DNA from: Pseudomonas fluorescens
GTDB lineage: Bacteria; Pseudomonadota; Gammaproteobacteria; Pseudomonadales; Pseudomonadaceae
NCBI GenBank assembly: GCA_902825215.1
Contig: LR782234.1
Coordinates: 2,666,001 to 2,730,000, forward strand
Length of the DNA stretch: 64,000 nt
Direction of reading: 5' to 3'
The position numbers and the translations under genes are program-made. Under the pieces are notes generated by a model. That model was not told the origin of the DNA, did no database searches, and saw only the letters and a list, made by a program, of their open reading frames with translations. Shown here in pieces: positions 9,459-17,945 of this stretch. Positions within the stretch are counted from its first letter, which is position 1. Each line of letters starts with the position of its first letter.

Positions 9459-9677
9459 GTGCTCGTCCTTGATCCGGTGTCTTCTGAATCTAGAACAACG
9501 GCGCGGGCACATTGTTCAGATTGTTGTCATGGATGACGACGCGTTGCCTGCAAGTGTAGCGAATTTGCCGAAATCGCCAGTGTCGCCGGCCGGCGGCGAA
9601 TCCCGAAAGCACAAGACATCGCGCGCAAAAGCCGGATAATGGCGGCCATTCGTTTAGCCGTATTCTGGTAATCCCGC

Positions 9678-11873
9678 ATGGAAATCAAGGTCAACTTTCT
9701 CGACAACCTTCGACTTGAAGCCAAGTTCGACGACTTCACGGTGATCGCCGATCAGCCCATCCGCTACAAGGGTGATGGCTCGGCACCGGGGCCGTTCGAT
9801 TACTTTCTGGCGTCGTCGGCGTTGTGTGCGGCTTACTTCGTGAAGTTGTACTGCGACACGCGCAATATCCCCACGGAAAACATTCGTCTGTCGCAGAACA
9901 ACATCGTCGACCCGGAAAACCGCTACAACCAGATTTTCAAGATCCAGGTCGAATTGCCGGCGGACATTTCCGACAAGGATCGCCAGGGCATCCTGCGTTC
10001 GATCGACCGTTGCACCGTAAAGAAAGTCGTGCAAACCGGCCCGGAATTCATCATCGAAGAAGTCGACAACCTCGACGCCGATGCTCAGGCCTTGCTGATG
10101 CCGCATGCGGGTTCTGAGGCGGGCACCTACATCGCCGGCAAAGACCTGCCGCTGGAGCAGACCATTGCCAACATGTCGGGCATCCTCGCCGACCTGGGCA
10201 TGAAGATCGAAATCGCTTCGTGGCGCAACATCGTCCCCAATGTCTGGTCGCTGCACATCCGCGATGCGCATTCGCCGATGTGTTTCACCAACGGCAAGGG
10301 TGCCACGAAGGAGGGCGCGCTGGCCTCGGCGCTGGGCGAGTTCATCGAACGGCTGAACTGCAACTTCTTCTACAACGACCAGTTCTGGGGCGAAGAGATC
10401 GCCAACGCCGAGTTCGTGCATTACCCGGACGAAAAATGGTTCAAGCCGGGCGCAAAAGACGAGCTGCCGAGCGAGATTCTCGACGACTACACCTTGAAGA
10501 TCTACAACCGCGATGGCGAACTGCGCGGCTCGCATCTGTTCGACACCAACTCCGGCAACACCCAGCGTGGCATCTGTTCGCTGCCGTTCGTGCGTCAGTC
10601 CGATAACGAAGTGGTGTACTTCCCGTCGAACCTGATCGAAAACCTTTACCTGAGCAACGGCATGAGCGCCGGCAATACGCTGGCCGAAGCCCAGGTGCAG
10701 TGCCTGTCGGAGATTTTCGAGCGGGCGGTCAAGCGCGAAATCCTCGAAGGTGAAATGGCCCTGCCGGACGTGCCGCAACAAGTACTGGAAAAATACCCGA
10801 GCATCCTCGCCGGTATCAAAGGTCTGGAAGAACAGGGCTTTCCGGTGCTGGTCAAGGATGCCTCGCTGGGCGGCGAATTTCCGGTGATGTGCGTGACCCT
10901 GATGAACCCGCGTACCGGTGGCGTGTTCGCCTCGTTTGGCGCGCACCCGAGCCTGGAAGTGGCGCTGGAACGCAGCCTGACCGAATTGCTTCAGGGCCGT
11001 AGTTTCGAGGGCTTGAACGACCTGCCGCAGCCAACGTTCTCCGGCCAGGCGGTCACCGAGCCGAACAATTTTGTCGAGCACTTCATCGATTCCAGCGGTG
11101 TGGTGTCGTGGCGTTTCTTCAGTGCCAGACCCGACTTCGAGTTCGTCGAGTGGGACTTCTCCGGCCAGGGTGAAAACTCCAATGCCGAAGAAGCCGCGAC
11201 ACTGTTCGGCATCCTTGAAGACATGGGCAAGGAAGTCTACATGGCAGTCTACGAGCACATCGGCGCCAAGGCCTGTCGCATCCTCGTGCCGGACTATTCG
11301 GAGATCTACCCGATCGAAGACCTGATCTGGGACAACACCAACAAAGCCCTGCAATTTCGCGCCGACATTCTCAACCTGCACAACCTGAGCAAAGTCGGTC
11401 TGCGCAACCTCGCCCAAGGTCTGGAAAACAGCGAACAGGACGACTACACCGACATCACCACGCTGATCGGCATCGAGTTCGACGACAACACGCCGTGGGG
11501 CAAACTGACGATTCTCGAACTGCGCCTGCTGATCTACCTCGCCCTGCAGAAGTACGAACAGGCCAAGGACCTGGTCGAAGCCTTTCTGCAATATAACGAC
11601 AACACCGTTGAACGCGGCTTGTTCTACCAAGCGGTCAACGTCGTGCTGGAGATGGAGCTGGACGAAGATCTGCAGCTTGAAGACTATGAAGCCAACTTCC
11701 GCCGCATGTTCGGTGATGAGCGCATGGACGCAGCCATTGGCTCGGTCAACGGCAGTGTGCGTTTCTACGGTTTGACGCCGACCAGTATGAAACTGGAAGG
11801 GCTGGATCGGCATTTGCGTTTGATCGAGAGCTATAAAAAACTGCATTCGGCACGGGCGTCGTTCTCGCGCTGA
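9678..11873 (+). CDS. ycaO: OsmC-YcaO fusion protein
   Basis: A 731-residue protein. Residues about 1-140 are an OsmC-like domain (GDGSAPGPFDYFLASSALCAAYF). Residues about 160-580 are a YcaO domain with the ATP/Mg-binding acidic motifs (ALGEFIERLNCNFFYNDQFWGEE, QVQCLSEIFERAVKREI, ASFGAHPSLEVALERSLTELLQG). The remaining 150 residues form a helical C-terminal region found in the E. coli YcaO group. YcaO enzymes phosphorylate amide carbonyls. The stand-alone E. coli group is linked to RimO-dependent methylthiolation of ribosomal protein S12, and no peptide-toxin biosynthetic genes are adjacent here. The start has no clear ribosome-binding site. A terminator follows directly. Confidence 0.92.
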   Translation: MEIKVNFLDNLRLEAKFDDFTVIADQPIRYKGDGSAPGPFDYFLASSALCAAYFVKLYCDTRNIPTENIRLSQNNIVDPENRYNQIFKIQVELPADISDKDRQGILRSIDRCTVKKVVQTGPEFIIEEVDNLDADAQALLMPHAGSEAGTYIAGKDLPLEQTIANMSGILADLGMKIEIASWRNIVPNVWSLHIRDAHSPMCFTNGKGATKEGALASALGEFIERLNCNFFYNDQFWGEEIANAEFVHYPDEKWFKPGAKDELPSEILDDYTLKIYNRDGELRGSHLFDTNSGNTQRGICSLPFVRQSDNEVVYFPSNLIENLYLSNGMSAGNTLAEAQVQCLSEIFERAVKREILEGEMALPDVPQQVLEKYPSILAGIKGLEEQGFPVLVKDASLGGEFPVMCVTLMNPRTGGVFASFGAHPSLEVALERSLTELLQGRSFEGLNDLPQPTFSGQAVTEPNNFVEHFIDSSGVVSWRFFSARPDFEFVEWDFSGQGENSNAEEAATLFGILEDMGKEVYMAVYEHIGAKACRILVPDYSEIYPIEDLIWDNTNKALQFRADILNLHNLSKVGLRNLAQGLENSEQDDYTDITTLIGIEFDDNTPWGKLTILELRLLIYLALQKYEQAKDLVEAFLQYNDNTVERGLFYQAVNVVLEMELDEDLQLEDYEANFRRMFGDERMDAAIGSVNGSVRFYGLTPTSMKLEGLDRHLRLIESYKKLHSARASFSR

Positions 11874-11883
11874 TTACCTGATG

Positions 11884-11907
11884 AAAAGGCACCTGCGGGT
11901 GCTTTTT
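11884..11907 (+). terminator. Rho-independent terminator after ycaO
   Basis: A ten-base-pair stem (AAAAGGCACC with GGTGCTTTTT, one G-U pair) closes a TGCG tetraloop and ends in a T-run, 10 bases after the ycaO stop. The A-run on the other arm means it could also stop transcripts coming from the opposite strand. Confidence 0.85.
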
Positions 11908-11975
11908 CACGCCAGTGCAAACGCTCAGATAAAAGTGGCGACTGCAAACGCCTCGTGGGCGCGAGCCCGTGGCAT

Positions 11976-13052
11976 TCATTTCAGCGCCACATCCAGCGCC
12001 AACCGCGCCATGTTCTGTGCTTTCAGCGAACCGAAATACAGCCACTGGCCATATTCACGCACCGTGGTAATCGGCGAATAATTGCCGCTGCTTGCGTCCT
12101 GCAGGTTGGCGATCACCTTGCCCTGCAGATCCAGCCCCAACACAAAAGCGCGCTTCTCCACCGGTTTTGGCAGCACGGTCAGCGCTCGCACGATCATCTT
12201 GCGCAGGAACGGATATCCAGCGGTGCCATCAAGCAAGGCATTGCGCGGCGCGTACAACGCCACCCAGAAACGATTGCTGCCGTTGAACGAGAGGTTATCC
12301 GGCAGCCCCGGCAGATTGTCGATGAACACATCATGGGTGCCGGCTTGCGGTCCGCTCAGCCAGAAGCGGCTGATGCGATAAGCGCCGGTTTCATTGACCA
12401 GCACGTAGGCCTCATCCGGGCCGAGCGTGACGCCGTTGGCAAACTGCAACTGGTCCAGCAGCACACTGGTCTTGCCCGTCTGAAAGTCGTAGCGCAGTAA
12501 ACGCCCGTCGGCGCCGTGCTCAATGATCGCCTCGCCATCGTGGCCGTAGCCCCAGCGACTGGAAGCATCGCTGAAGTACGCATAGTGCCCGGACTTGTCG
12601 ATCGCCACGTCATCGGTGAAACCAAAGGCCACGCCGTTGGCCTCAGTGCTCAAAGGAATCAGCCGGCCTTGCGCATCAAGCGAGAGCAAACCCTTGAACG
12701 CATCGGCGATCACCAGCAATCCGTTGGGATGCCGTGCCAGGCCCAGCGGACGTCCGCCAGTATCAGCCAGCACCTTGCGCTCCTGGCCGTCGAGGCTGGT
12801 GCGGATCAATCGACCGTCGTGCAGCCCGGTGATGAGGTAATCATCCTCCAGCAGCAACGCCTCCGGCCCTTCGATATCGCTCGGCCCGACTTTTACCGCG
12901 CCTTTGAGTATCTGGTTTTCGGCGTAAATACCTTCCGTCAGCGACGGTGCTCGCGGCGGGGTCCACGCTTGTGGTTCGACGCGGGTCGGCAGCAACAACA
13001 GAAAGCCGATGACGATGACGATCAGCAATGACAATCCGTGCCGTAGCTTCAC
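11976..13052 (-). CDS. SMP-30/gluconolactonase/strictosidine-synthase-like beta-propeller protein
   Basis: A 358-residue protein starting at GTG 13052, which overlaps the stop of the upstream gene (GTGA), so translation is coupled. An N-terminal hydrophobic segment (LSLLIVIVIGFLLLLP) anchors or exports it. The rest is a six-bladed propeller with repeated blades such as DGRLIRTSLDGQERKV, DAFKGLLSLDAQGRLIPL, DDVAIDKSGHYAYFSDAS and NGVTLGPDEAYVLVNET. The run SDASSRWGYG and the downstream blades match the strictosidine-synthase-like group better than classical gluconolactonase. Hydrolysis of a lactone or ester is likely; the substrate is unknown. Coupling to a fatty-acid-hydroxylase-fold enzyme suggests a lipid- or sterol-like substrate, which is an inference. 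Confidence 0.85.
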   Translation of the reverse strand: MKLRHGLSLLIVIVIGFLLLLPTRVEPQAWTPPRAPSLTEGIYAENQILKGAVKVGPSDIEGPEALLLEDDYLITGLHDGRLIRTSLDGQERKVLADTGGRPLGLARHPNGLLVIADAFKGLLSLDAQGRLIPLSTEANGVAFGFTDDVAIDKSGHYAYFSDASSRWGYGHDGEAIIEHGADGRLLRYDFQTGKTSVLLDQLQFANGVTLGPDEAYVLVNETGAYRISRFWLSGPQAGTHDVFIDNLPGLPDNLSFNGSNRFWVALYAPRNALLDGTAGYPFLRKMIVRALTVLPKPVEKRAFVLGLDLQGKVIANLQDASSGNYSPITTVREYGQWLYFGSLKAQNMARLALDVALK

Positions 13053-14194
13053 GCGCGAGCCCTCACTGAGGTCAGGTACTGCGTGGCCATGTCGCGCAAC
13101 GCCAGCAGCGACGCGGCGGACTCTCGCTCGATGCGCCGCTTGAGCAGCAGGCGGTTGGCAACGCGCAATGCGAAACCTGCAAAACGGTAATCCAGCGTGC
13201 GCACGAATCGCGTGGCACCCGCTTCGGCGCTGCATTCGTAAGTCAGATTCAACGACAGTCCCTGGTCACCTTGCGCCCGCGCGCACCAGCGGCGGCCGGG
13301 CAGGTACTCAGTGACTTCCCAGCGCAAATGACCGCTGCGCCCGCCAGCGCTGATGTCTTCTTCAAATCGCGAACCGGCATGCAGCGGTCCTTGGGCTCCG
13401 TCGATTTTCAGCGAGGAGGGATGCCACTCCGGCCAGCGACTGACATTGGCGGCATAGGCGAGCACAGCAACGGGTTCGCCAGCGATATCGATCTGGTGCT
13501 GCATGCGGGTCATGGACATTCTCGAGTGATTCGAAAGAGGGGCTTCAGGTTCTCGGTAAAGGGTGCCGAACACGTAATCCATCAACGGCACGACGATGTT
13601 GAAATTATGCGCCTGCATGTGCTCGCGGCGGTGGTGCAGTTCATGCAGGCGGCGCATCTGGCGAATCCATGGCAGGCGCGTCAGCAGATTTTGCGGCGGT
13701 AGATGCTCGCAGGCGTGGAACACTTCATAGGTCAGGTAGCCGAGCACCATGCAGCCACCGAACAACCCGGCGATGTTGGCGTTGGCCTGTGCCAGCAGCC
13801 ACCACAGCGGCAGGGTGATCAGCAGCGTATGGATCACGATCAGCCAGGCCGGAAACAGAATCACCCGCCAGTCGCGCGCGCTGTCGTAGCTCATGTGGCC
13901 CGGGGTGAAAAAACTGTGGTGATCACCGGCATGGCGGGCATAGAACATTTTCGCCAGGGTCTTCTTGTGGTGCCCCAGATGGCGGTGAACCATGTACACG
14001 CCGAAGTTGAACAGCAGCAGGGTCAGCGGCACCGTCAGCCATTCCAGCGGGCTGACCTGCTGCACGCTGCTCCAGAACCCGCCGATCGCCAGCATGCCAA
14101 ACACCAGCACAAACCCGCCATGCAGCCACGGGTTGTAGCGTGGATGGACGGCCGCGCGGTAGCGCTCGCGGAACATCTCGGTGGTCTGCCTCAC
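13049..14194 (-). CDS. Fatty-acid-hydroxylase/sterol-desaturase domain fused to an SRPBCC domain
   Basis: A 381-residue protein in two parts. Residues about 20-225 are an integral-membrane di-iron hydroxylase with the histidine clusters HRHLGHH, HAGDHH, HACEH and LHELHH (the last followed by HRREHM and HNFNIVVPLMDYVFGT). Residues about 235-375 are a soluble START/SRPBCC (polyketide-cyclase-like) domain (IDIAGEPVAVLAYAANVSRWPEWHPSS...) that could hold a hydrophobic ligand. The two parts are in one frame with a linker around MSMTRM, which could also serve as an internal start. It overlaps the SMP-30-like gene by GTGA. The combination suggests oxygenation and binding of a lipophilic compound. 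Confidence 0.88.
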   Translation of the reverse strand: MRQTTEMFRERYRAAVHPRYNPWLHGGFVLVFGMLAIGGFWSSVQQVSPLEWLTVPLTLLLFNFGVYMVHRHLGHHKKTLAKMFYARHAGDHHSFFTPGHMSYDSARDWRVILFPAWLIVIHTLLITLPLWWLLAQANANIAGLFGGCMVLGYLTYEVFHACEHLPPQNLLTRLPWIRQMRRLHELHHRREHMQAHNFNIVVPLMDYVFGTLYREPEAPLSNHSRMSMTRMQHQIDIAGEPVAVLAYAANVSRWPEWHPSSLKIDGAQGPLHAGSRFEEDISAGGRSGHLRWEVTEYLPGRRWCARAQGDQGLSLNLTYECSAEAGATRFVRTLDYRFAGFALRVANRLLLKRRIERESAASLLALRDMATQYLTSVRARA

Positions 14195-14305
14195 TGCCTC
14201 ACCTGCGGGTATTGTGGTTATACCCGGCAGCGTAGCCGATCCGGCCGTAAGTGCAGGACTGACGTCAACGGCAGTTGCGCCATCATCCGGTGTAAAGCGG
14301 TCGTG

Positions 14306-15169
14306 TCAGCTCAACGGGTTCCAGCGCTGCGACCAGTCGTCATCGGTGCGGATCACTTCACGCAGCAGATCGAAGGCGTGCTGCAGGGTTGCCGAATCCC
14401 GGTCGCGTGAATACACGAGGTAGGTCGGGTAGCCGAATTCCGGGGCCTTGGTCACCGCCTCGAGCGCGCCAGTCTCCAGATAGGTGCGCACCACGCGAGT
14501 GCGGAAGTAGCCGCTGCCGCCGTGTTCGAGAATGTATTGCAGGGCCAGCGGGCCGAGATTGAAGCTCAACGGCGCTTTGGCTTTTTCCGGCAGCGCGGCG
14601 TCGTGCTGGCGGCGGAAATCCGGGCCCCAGTCGATGTACACATAGGGATCCGGGCGATCCGGGGCGCGCACCAGGATCAGTTTTTCCTCCAGCACTTGCT
14701 CGACCTGCAGGCCCGGCCAGTATTCCGGTTGATAGACCAGCGCTGCGTCGAGCACGCCGAGTTCGAGCTGGCGCAGCAGGTTTTCACCGTCGCGGATTTC
14801 CATGCGCAAGGCGTGACCGGGAATCTTCTCGCGCAGTTCCGCCGCCCAGCTCAACATCAACGGGTTGCACAAGCTGACTTCGCCGCCAATGTGCAGCACG
14901 TTGTGATAGCCCTCAGGCAGCGGCAGGTCGCGGCGTGCGGCCTCCCAGGTCTGCACCAGTTGGTTGGCATAAATCACGAAGGCCTCGCCATTGGGCGTCA
15001 GTTTCGCCCCGGCGCGATTGCGTACGAACAGCGTGCTGCCGAGCTGGCTTTCCAGTTTCTGTACCCGAGCGGTAATTGCCGTCTGCGTGACAAACAGCTT
15101 CTGCGCCGCCGCAGCGAGGCTGCCATGACGGACAATTTCCAGAAAGGTGCGAGCGAGGTCGATGTCCAT
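14306..15169 (-). CDS. LysR-family transcriptional regulator
   Basis: A 287-residue regulator starting MDIDLARTFLEIVRHG, the family's usual opening; the longer open frame upstream runs into the REPIN and is not coding. The winged helix-turn-helix occupies residues 1-60 (GSLAAAAQKLFVTQTAITARVQKLESQLG). The co-inducer domain follows from about 90 (VLHIGGEVSLCNPLMLSWAAELRE...). No Shine-Dalgarno is obvious. It lies downstream of, and in the same direction as, the HoxX-like gene, separated by a REPIN. The usual divergent LysR target is missing; the gene before it in the other direction is convergently placed. The target is unknown. Confidence 0.9.
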   Translation of the reverse strand: MDIDLARTFLEIVRHGSLAAAAQKLFVTQTAITARVQKLESQLGSTLFVRNRAGAKLTPNGEAFVIYANQLVQTWEAARRDLPLPEGYHNVLHIGGEVSLCNPLMLSWAAELREKIPGHALRMEIRDGENLLRQLELGVLDAALVYQPEYWPGLQVEQVLEEKLILVRAPDRPDPYVYIDWGPDFRRQHDAALPEKAKAPLSFNLGPLALQYILEHGGSGYFRTRVVRTYLETGALEAVTKAPEFGYPTYLVYSRDRDSATLQHAFDLLREVIRTDDDWSQRWNPLS

Positions 15170-15231
15170 GGGGGAGCCGGTGTTTTGAGAAGGCGCATTG
15201 TAAGTGCCGACTTGATACCGCGTCATCGTTC

Positions 15232-15323
15232 TTCGCGAGCAGGCTCGCTCCCACAGGTGTCTCTGGCGACCATGAATTACCAGCTCACAACCGAACCCTG
15301 TGGGAGCGAGCCTGCTCGCGAAG
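15232..15323. repeat. REPIN (paired inverted REP sequences)
   Basis: Two copies of the palindromic core GCGAGCAGGCTCGC with flanking CTCCCACAG lie in opposite orientation at 15233-15256 and 15298-15322, about 42 bases apart. This is the classical P. fluorescens REP doublet. It sits between the HoxX-like gene and the LysR gene and could act as a transcript-stabilising or terminating hairpin. Confidence 0.9.
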
Positions 15324-15346
15324 AGGCCCGCGCGTTCGACCAAAAG

Positions 15347-17065
15347 TCACCCCGCCAGCTCAACCGAACGCACCCGCGCCCAACCCTCGACCAACCGCGC
15401 CGGCGCGCCGCAAACCTTGCGCTTGTAGACAAAGTTGCGGCACTTCTCGGCGAACTGATTGCGGTTGTGCAGCATGTCTTGCTGCATTTCCCGCAGCTCG
15501 TTCTCCCGGCATTCGCGGATCAATCCGCGATCAACCCGCGCCTTGCGTTCGCGCACCGGCGCATAAGCCGGGTCGCTCAACGCCGCGTTGGCCCGTTGCA
15601 GCAACCACAGGGCAAACTCGTCCGGGCAGCGCGGGCCAACTTCCTGCACCATGCCCAGTTGCCACGCCTGCATTGCGCTCAGCGGCAGACAAGCCTGAGT
15701 GAGTTGCTCGGCGATGGCTGGGCCGACGGCGCGGGGCAGGCTGTAGGTCCAGAACTCGGAACCGTACAACCCCATGCTTTTATAGTGCGGATTGAAGACG
15801 ATATCGGCGCGAGCAAAAACGATATCGGCCGCCAGCGCGAGCATCACGCCGCCGGCGCCGGCATTGCCGGTGACACCACTGATCACCAGTTGCCGGGCTG
15901 TCAGCAGTTCTTCGCAGACATCGTCGATCGCCTGAATATTGGCCCAGGCTTCGGCACCGGGGTTCTGCGCAGCCTGGATCACATTCAAATGCACGCCATT
16001 GGAAAAACTGCCGCGCCCGCCCTTGATCAGCAACACCTGGGTATCGCGCGACTTGGCCCAGCGCAGCGCAGCAACCATGCGCTGGCATTGCTCGGTGCTC
16101 ATTGCGCCGTTGTAGAACTCGAAGGTCAACTCGCCGACATTGCCGGACTCGCGATAGCGCAGCGGCTGATACGCCTCGTCGCAGAACGGCTGCGTTGCAG
16201 CCGACCAGTCCAGCACCGGCACACCGATCAGTTGCCTGCTCAGCACATGCCGCGCCGGGCGCTTGAAGGTTTCTTCGCCCGGTTGCGGTTTGTGCCGCAG
16301 TGCGCCGATCCACAAGCTTTGATCGCCGGCGGCCACCAGCACAGCGTCGTCGTGCACGGCGAGAATTTCACCGGGCACGCCGCTGCGCGAGTCGAGGTGT
16401 GCGTCATAGACGTAGTACTGACCGCCGGCCAGGCTCGACAATACGCCGGGCTGGCCGTCGGCGGCATCGATACAGCGTTTGATGAAGCGTGCGCAATCGT
16501 GCCAGCTGAAACTGCGGTCGACCTGTCTCATGTTTGGCTGCAAGCGGCCGCGCACGCTGGCATCGGCGTAATCCAACGCTACCGGTACGAAGCCTTCGAC
16601 GAATCTTTCCACCACCTCGCGTATGCAGCGAATCGCCGCATCACTCACCCGGCCGTTGTACAACTCGGATTTGCGCAGACCAGAGGGCAGGTTGAATTCG
16701 CAGGTGGCCCACACCGGCCCGGCGTCCATTTCCTCGACCGCTTGCAGCGCAGTCACGCCCCAGCTCGGCAGTTCATGGCTGATCGCCCAGTCCAGAGCGC
16801 TGGCGCCGCGGTCGCCGACGATGCCGGGGTGAATGATCACCACCGGACGTTTGGCATTGCTCCATAGCGTGCGTGGCACGCGGTCCTTGAGGAACGGGCA
16901 GATCACCAGATCCGCGCCGCTGTGCTCAATCTGCTCGCATACCGATGCTTCATCGGTAAACAGCACTACGCTTGGCGAGTGTCCGGCCTGGCGCAGCTCC
17001 AGCCAGGCGCGCTGGGTCAGACCGTTAAACGCGGACGACAGCAGAATGATCTTGAGTGAACGCAT
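15347..17065 (-). CDS. HoxX-like protein (formyltransferase domain + enoyl-CoA hydratase domain)
   Basis: A 572-residue protein. The ATG at 17065 is preceded by AAGGAAG. Residues about 1-270 form a formyl-tetrahydrofolate transferase/hydrolase unit with the HPGIVGDRGASALDWAI motif and EEMDAGPVWA. Residues about 280-545 form a crotonase-fold domain (GGRGSFSNGVHLNVIQ, oxyanion run GNAGAGGVMLALAADIVFA). This order is that of HoxX, which in hydrogen-oxidising bacteria makes the CO ligand of NiFe-hydrogenase from formyl-tetrahydrofolate through formyl-CoA. No hox or hyp gene is in this window, so the role here is unclear: either a remote hydrogenase or a different use of formyl groups. A REPIN and a LysR gene follow it. 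Confidence 0.85.
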   Translation of the reverse strand: MRSLKIILLSSAFNGLTQRAWLELRQAGHSPSVVLFTDEASVCEQIEHSGADLVICPFLKDRVPRTLWSNAKRPVVIIHPGIVGDRGASALDWAISHELPSWGVTALQAVEEMDAGPVWATCEFNLPSGLRKSELYNGRVSDAAIRCIREVVERFVEGFVPVALDYADASVRGRLQPNMRQVDRSFSWHDCARFIKRCIDAADGQPGVLSSLAGGQYYVYDAHLDSRSGVPGEILAVHDDAVLVAAGDQSLWIGALRHKPQPGEETFKRPARHVLSRQLIGVPVLDWSAATQPFCDEAYQPLRYRESGNVGELTFEFYNGAMSTEQCQRMVAALRWAKSRDTQVLLIKGGRGSFSNGVHLNVIQAAQNPGAEAWANIQAIDDVCEELLTARQLVISGVTGNAGAGGVMLALAADIVFARADIVFNPHYKSMGLYGSEFWTYSLPRAVGPAIAEQLTQACLPLSAMQAWQLGMVQEVGPRCPDEFALWLLQRANAALSDPAYAPVRERKARVDRGLIRECRENELREMQQDMLHNRNQFAEKCRNFVYKRKVCGAPARLVEGWARVRSVELAG

Positions 17066-17468
17066 GGTGATTTCTTCCTTGAACGAGATCGGGCCGCAGG
17101 CTCCCGGTGAGCCTTCCCTGGCCTTCGATGGAGCCGCAAGAGTAATTAGTGCTAGCGCGTGCACCAGTGACCAGGGTCAAGGTTCTGTCAGCCAGAGTTT
17201 TTTTGGGTGTTTCGTTCAGGTCCTACGGAAACGTGCCTGTTTCCAACAGATGAGGGGATATTTCTGACGACTCTTTCAGGTTGGTCGTCGGACGCCTGAC
17301 CTATAGCATCAGTCTCGACATTGAAGTCATTGAGCGCACCGATCGCTCTGCACCCAGACAAAGGACGGAATCATGCGAATCCCATTGATTGAAAACCATA
17401 CGCCTGCTTATCCCCCTCGCCATTACTGGCGCGACGATCGCGCCAGATGCCCCTCGGAGGACGTCGCC
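17066..17468. other. Intergenic region between the divergent hoxX-like and parS-like genes
   Basis: About 400 bases without a supportable gene; an open frame on the + strand from 17373 only extends the antitoxin upstream without a ribosome-binding site. The region must hold both divergent promoters. The only structure I see is the palindrome at 17426-17446. Confidence 0.6.
17426..17446. promoter_or_regulatory. Perfect 9+9 palindrome before the antitoxin gene (candidate operator)
   Basis: CTGGCGCGA and TCGCGCCAG form a perfect inverted repeat with a 3-base centre, ending 9 bases before the GGAGG of the antitoxin gene. Xre/ParS antitoxins commonly bind palindromes in their own promoters, so this is a likely autoregulatory operator. 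It could alternatively form an mRNA hairpin. Confidence 0.6.
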
Positions 17469-17945
17469 ATGCCCGCCGCCAAAGCGCCCCGGCTTACGGG
17501 TTTGAAGAAGCTCGAGGGCAAGCCCGTCGAATTGTTGCTGCGAGGGCAGGACACAGGCGACGACCCGATGCTGATTCTCCGTTGCACGACCGAAGGATTT
17601 GAACTGCACGACGTCATCAATATGCTCGCTACCAGCGAGCTCTATCAGCGTGGCGATCTGGTCAAACGTATCACTGGCAGGTCCGTGAGAACCGTGCGGC
17701 GCTTGATCAAAGAGAACAAACCGGTGCGCCTCGACACGCCGCAGAGCATCATCGCGTACCAATATGCCGCAGCGCTGGAACTGGCCACCGAAGTATTCGC
17801 ACGCCAGGCGAAGGCCGAGTCGTGGCTGCAACAATCGGCTACCTATTTCTATGGACATGTACCCCTCGATCTGGTCGGTCACGCATTGGGCTTCAGTATG
17901 GTCGAGGAGTATCTGAACCAGATCAAATACGGGGTTTATCAATGA
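17469..17945 (+). CDS. Xre/MbcA/ParS-type antitoxin
   Basis: A 158-residue protein. The start ATG at 17469 has GGAGG 8 bases upstream. The N-terminal two-thirds hold helix-turn-helix-like segments (FELHDVINMLATSELYQRGDLVKRITGRSVRTVRRLIKE). The C-terminal third is the DUF2384/ParS toxin-binding domain (AAALELATEVFARQAKAESWLQQ...PLDLVGHALGFSMVEEYLNQIKYGVY). The stop overlaps the toxin start by ATGA. Known partners neutralise RES-domain toxins and repress the shared promoter. Pairing, overlap and order all fit. Confidence 0.92.
   Translation: MPAAKAPRLTGLKKLEGKPVELLLRGQDTGDDPMLILRCTTEGFELHDVINMLATSELYQRGDLVKRITGRSVRTVRRLIKENKPVRLDTPQSIIAYQYAAALELATEVFARQAKAESWLQQSATYFYGHVPLDLVGHALGFSMVEEYLNQIKYGVYQ

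Noticed and set aside
9654..11846. A 730-codon frame on the - strand opposite ycaO
   Set aside because: A shadow of ycaO; the product is repetitive in His/Gln/Asp/Arg with no domain and the true gene has clear YcaO motifs.
14522..16867. A 781-codon frame on the + strand across the LysR and HoxX-like genes
   Set aside because: It spans two real genes and a REPIN on the other strand; no domain is recognisable.
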